A DNA stretch of 12,566 nucleotides, taken from positions 1-12,566 of the forward strand of contig JAXGVG010000042.1 in NCBI GenBank assembly GCA_040773965.1, written 5' to 3'. The stretch's first letter is position 1. Each line of letters starts with the position of its first letter. This document shows positions 7,695 through 12,566 of this stretch, piece after piece. Both the position numbers and the translations under genes were made by a program. This stretch comes from JAXGVG01 sp040773965 (GTDB lineage Bacteria; Pseudomonadota; Alphaproteobacteria; UBA9219). The notes under the pieces were generated by a model. The model made no database searches. It was not told where the DNA came from and saw only the letters and a program-made list of their open reading frames with translations.

Positions 7695-7834
7695 TGCGGT
7701 CCCGTACGGCGCGCGCGGCGCGCCCGTTCAAACGCTTTTTTCGCGGGTTCGGGGCCTGTTCGCGCGCGGTTTGGAGCCATAAATCGCGCCACCGTCCAGA
7801 CCCGGCCGCCGCCGAAAAAATGATTCGCAGGTAA
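7694..7834 (+). CDS. Small very basic hypothetical ORF overlapping the mutS stop
   Basis: A 46-codon frame begins with the ATG of a TGATG overlap at the mutS stop, a layout typical of translational coupling. I do not recognise the product. It has 11 Arg and 3 Lys among 46 residues and only one Asp and one Glu, with a short aromatic/basic core PFKRFFRGFG (residues 11-20). Such a charge suits binding to nucleic acid or ribosomes. Third codon positions are rich in G and C as in real genes here, but the frame is short and GC-rich sequence gives Arg-rich open frames by chance. It could equally be the 3' tail of the mutS transcript. Confidence 0.35.
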   Translation: MRSRTARAARPFKRFFRGFGACSRAVWSHKSRHRPDPAAAEKMIRR

Positions 7835-7859
7835 GAACTTTTCTATTTTGCAAGAGCGA

Positions 7860-7881
7860 TTCTTTTTTTTCCAAAAAAGAA
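7860..7881. other. AT-rich perfect hairpin in the mutS-giant gene spacer
   Basis: TTCTTTTTT (7860-7868) and AAAAAAGAA (7873-7881) pair over 9 bases around a 4-base loop TTCC. It could end transcription from mutS, since the stem carries U-rich strands on both faces, but it lacks the GC-rich stem of a standard intrinsic terminator. A GATTC (GANTC-type) site overlaps its left edge at 7858-7862. Confidence 0.3.
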
Positions 7882-7885
7882 GTTG

Positions 7886-7901
7886 TTACCATGCGGTTAA
7901 C
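7886..7901 (+). promoter_or_regulatory. Near-consensus CtrA-type box TTAC-N7-TTAAC
   Basis: The sequence TTACCATGCGGTTAAC differs from TTAA-N7-TTAAC by one base in the first half site. It lies 137 bases before the start of the giant coiled-coil gene. A weak -10-like TAGACT follows at 7917-7922, about the distance expected when a CtrA box covers the -35 region. Two GATTC sites (7822-7826 and 7858-7862), the target type of the CcrM methylase, are nearby. Cell-cycle control of the giant gene is an inference from this pattern only. Confidence 0.35.
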
Positions 7902-8037
7902 ACTTTCCTTTTGAGATAGACTGCTGCTACACTCCGGCCACTGTTCCCGAACCGTCTTCGATCCGGGCGTTTGGCATTGTCTTTGCCGCCCCGGTCAGTA
8001 TCGGAAACGCCAGTCTTTTCGAGGCTCTGAGGCAATC

Positions 8038-11000
8038 ATGGTCGATCCCACGAAGTTTTCTTCCGCCCCCGTTTCATCGTCGCCGATAAGGACTCTGGCA
8101 CCGCCGCCATCCCCGGAATCTTCGCCGCAAAGCGCACCGCAAGAGAGTCCCCAGGCGCAACAACCTCAGGGACAACCGCAGGCCAAGGCACAACCGCAGC
8201 CCCAGGCCGCGAGACCGCAGGCCGCGCCGCATATGACGCGTCCCAACGTTCCGCCATCGGGCAAACCCGTGCCGCCGAGGCCGGTTTCCAAAACCGCGCC
8301 GCGCGTCGCCGCCGTCGCCAACGCCAGGCCCGTGAATTATTCGGGAATGCCGTTCTGGATCGGGCTTGCGCTGTCCATTTTATGGGTCGGCGTCGTCGGT
8401 CTTGCCCTGAGCCAGGCCGGGGCTTCGCACACGTTCGGCGGCTTGCCGCTGGTAAGCTGGGCGATCGGCATTTCGGCCATCGCGTCGCCGGTCGGCCTTA
8501 TCTGGATGGTGACGGCCTATCTTCAGCGGGCCTCCGACGTTCAGTCCGTGGCCGAGCCGCTGCGCCGCCAGTTGATGATGATCACGGGCGAATCCAGCGC
8601 GGCCGAAGTCCGCATCCGCCGCTTCAATCAGGCCATCCGCGAGCAGCTCGAGCTTTTGAAAAACACGCAGAACGTGAACCACGGCGACTTGATGGCCATC
8701 ATGGACCGCGTGCGCCAGCACAAGAACGAGCTGGAGCAGTTCGAGCAGCACAGCATCTATCAGGTCAAGGAAATCCAGGAAGTCATTCGCCGCAGCATGC
8801 AGCACATCGAGCAGCTTATGGAAGACAAGTTCACCATGCTGCGCATCCTCGACAACAAGCTGGTGCAAAGCGGCGACGACGTTTCCCGCCAGACCGAAGC
8901 GGTGCGCGACCAGATCGCCTCGCTGCTGCAGGAAATCGAGGCCAACACGCATCTTGTCGGCGCGTCGCTTGAGAAGGCCATGCTCGACACCAGAAAAATC
9001 GCCGATACCGCCCGGGCGCAGGAAGCCAGCCTTATCAACGCCGCCGAGAACGCCTCGGGCACCTTGCAGGATTTATCCGGCAAGATCGACATGACCATCG
9101 TGCACTTCCTTGAACGCGTCGGCGCGGCGCGCGAGGAGGCGGAACGGCTGGCGAAGTCGCTGGATACGCAGACGCGCTCGCTGGACGAGTTCAGCAACAC
9201 ACTGCCCTCCCGCGTCAGCGAAACCGAATCCGTTTTGCGCGGCGTGACCGACCGCCTGTACGCCAGCGAACAGAAAGCGCGCGAACAGGCCTCCCAACTC
9301 GGCGAACGGCTGGCCGAACAGGCCGGCGGGCTGGAAAAACTGCTCGACCGGTTCAGTTCGCGTCTTAACGACATTGACGGCTCGCTGCAGCAGCGCCGGA
9401 GCGATCTCGACGGCCTTGTGGTCCGCATCAGCGGCGCGACCGACGACCTTGCGCAACAGCTCGAAGGCGCGATCTCGAATCTCGGCGACCGGGCGCACAC
9501 CACGCTTCAGCAGTTTATCACGGTCAACGACGAAGCCCGCCGCGGCGCGGACGAAATCGCGGCCAATCTCGCGGCCACGACGGCCCGTTACGAAGCGGCC
9601 GCGCGCCAGCTTCACGGCCTCGCGGAAGCCAACAGCGAGCAGCTCCGCACCATCACGAGCGACATCGACGCCCAATTGAGGCAGTTCGAGACGCTGCAAA
9701 ACGCGTCCAACGAAGCGGGCGCCGAAGTTCAAACGCGCGCCAGCGCGGCGCTGCAAAACCTGCAGCAGGTTCTGGAGCGCCTGCTTGCCACGCGCGACGC
9801 GACGCACAGCGTAAGCGATACGCTGACGGACAAGCTCCGCGCCGCCGTCGAGCAGAACGAACACATCATCGTTCGCATCAACGAAGCCGCCCAGATGACG
9901 GTGCACGCCCTTGGCATCGCGACGGAATCGCTTGGCCGCCAGGAAGGCGAAATGGGGACCAGGGCGCAAGCCGTCGAGGAAACGATCCGCTCGACCATTC
10001 GCGCCATGCAGGAACAGGCGCGCACGGCGGAACAGGAAATGCGCGATCACAACGAACGGCTCCGCGTCATCCTGAAGGAAACGCAGGACCGGCTCGACGG
10101 AACCGATCAGCGCTTGCAGGACTTTGCCGCGCGCGCCGCCGCGCCGGTGCAGCAGGCCATGCAGCAAATCGAGACCAGCACCGCGCAGGGTTCGGAAGCT
10201 GTGGGACGCTATAGCGGCGACATGCAGGAGCAGCTTAACCGCCTGCAGCAATTCAACGCGCGCGTCGGCAACATGGGCGAAGAAGTAAGCCGAATGACGG
10301 CCGACACCCTAAGCTCCATCGAACAGATGAACAGCCGCTTCCTCGCGGCCCGCGCCGCGCAGGAGGAAACCGCGCGCGCCACTCTGGACCAGTTCACCTC
10401 GCTCGCCGACCGCTTGCAGCGCGAAGTCGGCTCGCTGGGCGACCAAACGACGCAGGCCGTCGTCAACCTCCAGCAGGCGGTCACGCAGGTCGGCCAGCAA
10501 TCGCAACAGCTTCAGCGCGAGGCGCAGGATTCCGGCTCGCAGATTCAGGTGGTCACCACCGCCCTTCTCAACGAAGCCGCCCAGATTCGTTCCGTGCTCC
10601 AGAAACAGGCGGACGATCTCAACGCCGACCTTCTTCGCGCGGAACGCCAGTTCATGGGGCTTGGGGAATCCCTCAAGCAGCGCACGGACGTGGCGTATGC
10701 CCTCCTTGACCGGATGGCGACACATTATAATGAGATGACCCGCTCGGTGACGGACGAGTTCGACCTCCGCGCCACCAGGCTGGAGCAGACCGCCGCCGCG
10801 ACGCACGGCAAGGTCGAGGACCTGAACACCTCCCTGGCGCAACAGCTTAACCTGATCGGCAGCGGCGCGTCGCAGCTTGAGGGCCACGCCGCGCAGCTTT
10901 CCGCCACGAACGGCAAGACGCTGCAGCAACTGAGCGCGCTCAACGAAAAGATGGCCCTGACGCAGGAAAGCACCATCCATGGCGCCCAGCAGGTTATGGC

Positions 11001-12566
11001 GAGGCTTGAGGAGACCAGCAACGCTCTCATCCGCCAGCAAGGCGGCGTAAGCGACGCGGCCCAAAATGCCGTTCTCATGGTCCAGAAAGCGGGCACCGCG
11101 TTCGGCGAACAGGCCAGCAAGCTGCTCGACAACACCCATCAGGTGGAACAGATTATTCGCAGCCTGAACGCGGCCACGACGGCGTTCGCGGATCAATCGA
11201 CGCAAATCCGTTCCACGATGGAACAGCACAACCAGCGTCTTTTGAACAGCCTTACGGAATCCGTGGGCCAGATCGATTCCGTCAGCGCCAAACTGCAACA
11301 GGCGGCCGCCACAGCCACGCTGGGTGCCGATCAGGCTTCGTCGCGCTTCGACGCCATGACTCAGGCCGCGTCCGAGCGCCTTGGCGGCAGCAGCCAGGAG
11401 CTTGTCGAAATCGCGAACAAGACGGAGACGACGCTGGGCGCGCTGAGCGCGAGCATCACCCAGCAGGTGGCTTCGCTCAACATCGTCGGCGACCAGATCG
11501 GCGAGCAGTACCGCGCCCTGACGGCGGCGAACGAAAACCAGCGCCAGCAGCTTGTCGATCTTTTCGAAAAGCTCGGCGCGGCGCACGGGCAGGCCTCCGA
11601 AGTGGCGGAACGCACCATCGCGCGCCTTTCGGACGATATTCAGCAAATCCAGCGGCAGCTTGGCGCGCTGGGCGACCAGTCGCAGGCGGCCATCGCCAAC
11701 GTCCGCACGGCGGGCGCCGGTTTCGCGGATCAGGCGGGCCTGATGCTTCAACACGCCCAGCAGGCCGAACAGCAGGCGCGCACCGTTCTTTCCGTGACCT
11801 CGGCTTTGCAAGAGCAGGCGCGGCAACTGCGCGAAGCCCTGCACAGCGAAGGCGACCGCACCGGCGAACTTTTGGGCGCGCTTTTGGGCAAACTCGGCTC
11901 CGGCAACACGGAACTGCGCGACTTGAGCGCGACGGCCGAAGCCACGCTGACCACGCTTCAGCATAACGTCGGCAATCAGGTCGCTTCGCTCAACGGCGCG
12001 ATGCAGCAGATCGCGGACCGCCAGCGCAGCCTCACCACGGCGCTCGACGCGCAGCGCGACGTGCTGAACGGATTGATCAGCCGCCTGACACTCGCGCAGG
12101 ACGAGACGGCAACATCGGCCGAGCGCGGCGCCGCCCGCCTTGCCGAAAGCACCCAGCAAATCACGCGCCAGATGGAAACCATCGACGCGCAGGCGCAAAA
12201 CACTTTGGCCAGCGTGCACAACGCCACGGCCGGTTTCATGGACGAAGCCGCGTCGCTTGGCCGCCATGCGGAACAGTCGGAACAGCTTACGCGCATCCTC
12301 TTCGCCACCGCGACGACGATACAGGATCAGGCCAGGCAAACGCGCGAATCCATGCAGGGCGAAAGCGAACGCATGGGCGAAGTGCTGAACGCCATGCTTG
12401 GCAAATTGAGCGCCGGGAACAACGAACTGCGCGACCTCAGCTCGACGGCCGAGACGCGCCTCTCCGGCCTCCAGACGATCATCAACGAGCAGACGGCGAC
12501 GCTGAACAACCTGATCCAGCAGATCGGCGAACGCCAGCGATCCCTCGCCGCCTCGCTCGACACGCA
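8038..12566 (+). CDS. Giant two-helix membrane-anchored coiled-coil protein (3' end outside window), polar-ring-like
   Basis: An ATG at 8038, with GAGG five bases upstream and no other start codon after the in-frame stop at 7912, opens a frame that never closes; 1509 codons are visible. Residues 1-100 are disordered, rich in Pro, Gln and Ala. Two membrane helices follow (about 106-125 and 136-160). From about 170 to the end the sequence is helical: rich in Ala, Gln, Glu, Arg and Leu, without any Cys or Trp and with only isolated Pro, like apolipoprotein A1/A4/E-type or kinesin-like annotations. The last 394 residues contain 171-residue tandem repeats. Both ends of the helical part should face the cytoplasm. 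The plan is like Agrobacterium Growth Pole Ring protein (about 2100 residues) and Caulobacter TipN, which mark growing or new poles. That comparison is architectural, not by aligned homology. A chemoreceptor or an exported adhesin is less likely, since there is no signal peptide, HAMP or signalling hairpin. Confidence 0.85.
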   Translation, partial: MVDPTKFSSAPVSSSPIRTLAPPPSPESSPQSAPQESPQAQQPQGQPQAKAQPQPQAARPQAAPHMTRPNVPPSGKPVPPRPVSKTAPRVAAVANARPVNYSGMPFWIGLALSILWVGVVGLALSQAGASHTFGGLPLVSWAIGISAIASPVGLIWMVTAYLQRASDVQSVAEPLRRQLMMITGESSAAEVRIRRFNQAIREQLELLKNTQNVNHGDLMAIMDRVRQHKNELEQFEQHSIYQVKEIQEVIRRSMQHIEQLMEDKFTMLRILDNKLVQSGDDVSRQTEAVRDQIASLLQEIEANTHLVGASLEKAMLDTRKIADTARAQEASLINAAENASGTLQDLSGKIDMTIVHFLERVGAAREEAERLAKSLDTQTRSLDEFSNTLPSRVSETESVLRGVTDRLYASEQKAREQASQLGERLAEQAGGLEKLLDRFSSRLNDIDGSLQQRRSDLDGLVVRISGATDDLAQQLEGAISNLGDRAHTTLQQFITVNDEARRGADEIAANLAATTARYEAAARQLHGLAEANSEQLRTITSDIDAQLRQFETLQNASNEAGAEVQTRASAALQNLQQVLERLLATRDATHSVSDTLTDKLRAAVEQNEHIIVRINEAAQMTVHALGIATESLGRQEGEMGTRAQAVEETIRSTIRAMQEQARTAEQEMRDHNERLRVILKETQDRLDGTDQRLQDFAARAAAPVQQAMQQIETSTAQGSEAVGRYSGDMQEQLNRLQQFNARVGNMGEEVSRMTADTLSSIEQMNSRFLAARAAQEETARATLDQFTSLADRLQREVGSLGDQTTQAVVNLQQAVTQVGQQSQQLQREAQDSGSQIQVVTTALLNEAAQIRSVLQKQADDLNADLLRAERQFMGLGESLKQRTDVAYALLDRMATHYNEMTRSVTDEFDLRATRLEQTAAATHGKVEDLNTSLAQQLNLIGSGASQLEGHAAQLSATNGKTLQQLSALNEKMALTQESTIHGAQQVMARLEETSNALIRQQGGVSDAAQNAVLMVQKAGTAFGEQASKLLDNTHQVEQIIRSLNAATTAFADQSTQIRSTMEQHNQRLLNSLTESVGQIDSVSAKLQQAAATATLGADQASSRFDAMTQAASERLGGSSQELVEIANKTETTLGALSASITQQVASLNIVGDQIGEQYRALTAANENQRQQLVDLFEKLGAAHGQASEVAERTIARLSDDIQQIQRQLGALGDQSQAAIANVRTAGAGFADQAGLMLQHAQQAEQQARTVLSVTSALQEQARQLREALHSEGDRTGELLGALLGKLGSGNTELRDLSATAEATLTTLQHNVGNQVASLNGAMQQIADRQRSLTTALDAQRDVLNGLISRLTLAQDETATSAERGAARLAESTQQITRQMETIDAQAQNTLASVHNATAGFMDEAASLGRHAEQSEQLTRILFATATTIQDQARQTRESMQGESERMGEVLNAMLGKLSAGNNELRDLSSTAETRLSGLQTIINEQTATLNNLIQQIGERQRSLAASLDT
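11383..12566 (+). repeat. Tandem 171-residue (513-base) repeats in the giant protein
   Basis: Two full units and the start of a third lie head to tail: 11383-11895, 11896-12408 and 12409 to beyond the window (residues 1116, 1287 and 1458 onward). The period is exactly 513 bases at every landmark checked: the ExL pair near the unit start (11398, 11911, 12424) and the Phe of the GF(A/M)D motif (11722, 12235). Units one and two share about 40% of residues by my hand alignment, with no gaps; units two and three share more than half over the visible part (GN-ELRDLS-TAE and QQI-RQRSL). A more diverged copy precedes them, with its AGTAFGEQ Phe at 11101, 207 residues before the next, so that unit is about 36 residues longer. 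Confidence 0.8.

Noticed and set aside
8382..8972. 196-codon plus-strand open frame
   Set aside because: It lies wholly inside the giant gene in another frame, is Arg/His/Ala-rich without motifs and begins mid-helix of the real product.
10309..12339. 676-codon minus-strand open frame, and a 392-codon one at 9073-10251
   Set aside because: They are mirror frames of the giant gene. Codons for Ala, Gln, Glu and Leu with G or C in third position give long stop-free complements. The products show Arg/Leu/Gly-rich low-order sequence with no family motif, whereas the plus frame has a start with a ribosome site, membrane helices and repeats.
1..12566. Mobile element, defence island or CRISPR
   Set aside because: No transposase, integrase, cas gene, direct-repeat array or attachment-like repeat was found. 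The one plausible insertion (2061-2918) has no flanking repeats that I could see.

Overview
The window looks like a chromosomal segment of a moderately GC-rich alphaproteobacterium. The grounds are the conserved order acpS-lepB-rnc-era on the minus strand, which is typical of that class, an alphaproteobacterial-type single-anchor LepB, a full CtrA-type box (TTAA-N7-TTAAC), and a giant two-membrane-helix coiled-coil protein of the kind known at the poles of alphaproteobacteria. This placement is inferred from gene content; I could not run any search. No rRNA, tRNA, CRISPR array, transposase or phage gene was seen.

Layout. Bases 1-992 (+) hold the C-terminal part of a NodU/CmcH-type carbamoyltransferase that begins before the window. 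Its stop codon overlaps the stop codon of era (989-1897, -). Bases 1898-2060 are a very AT-rich spacer with a strong sigma70-like promoter pointing at era and a consensus CtrA box placed to act on both sides. A plus-strand gene for a putative SAM-dependent methyltransferase (2061-2918) sits between era and rnc, where the usual operon has nothing. The remaining operon follows on the minus strand: rnc (2937-3647), lepB (3662-4429) and acpS (4527-4940). mutS (5016-7694, +) diverges from acpS. A small, very basic ORF (7694-7834) overlaps the mutS stop as TGATG. After a 203-base spacer with an AT hairpin and a second CtrA-like box, a giant plus-strand reading frame starts at 8038 and is still open at the last base (at least 1509 codons).

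How the genes fit together. acpS, lepB, rnc and era are housekeeping genes: carrier-protein activation, signal peptide cleavage, double-stranded RNA processing and 30S ribosome maturation. mutS is mismatch repair. These six genes form the stable background. The accessory or less ordinary items are the carbamoyltransferase, the inserted methyltransferase, the small basic ORF and the giant protein.

The most interesting part is the giant protein. It has a Pro/Gln-rich N-terminus, two membrane helices, and then more than 1340 residues of Cys-free, Trp-free, nearly Pro-free helical sequence, ending in 171-residue tandem repeats. The architecture resembles the Growth Pole Ring protein of Agrobacterium and TipN of Caulobacter. 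CtrA-type boxes before both this gene and the methyltransferase gene suggest possible cell-cycle control, which is an inference.
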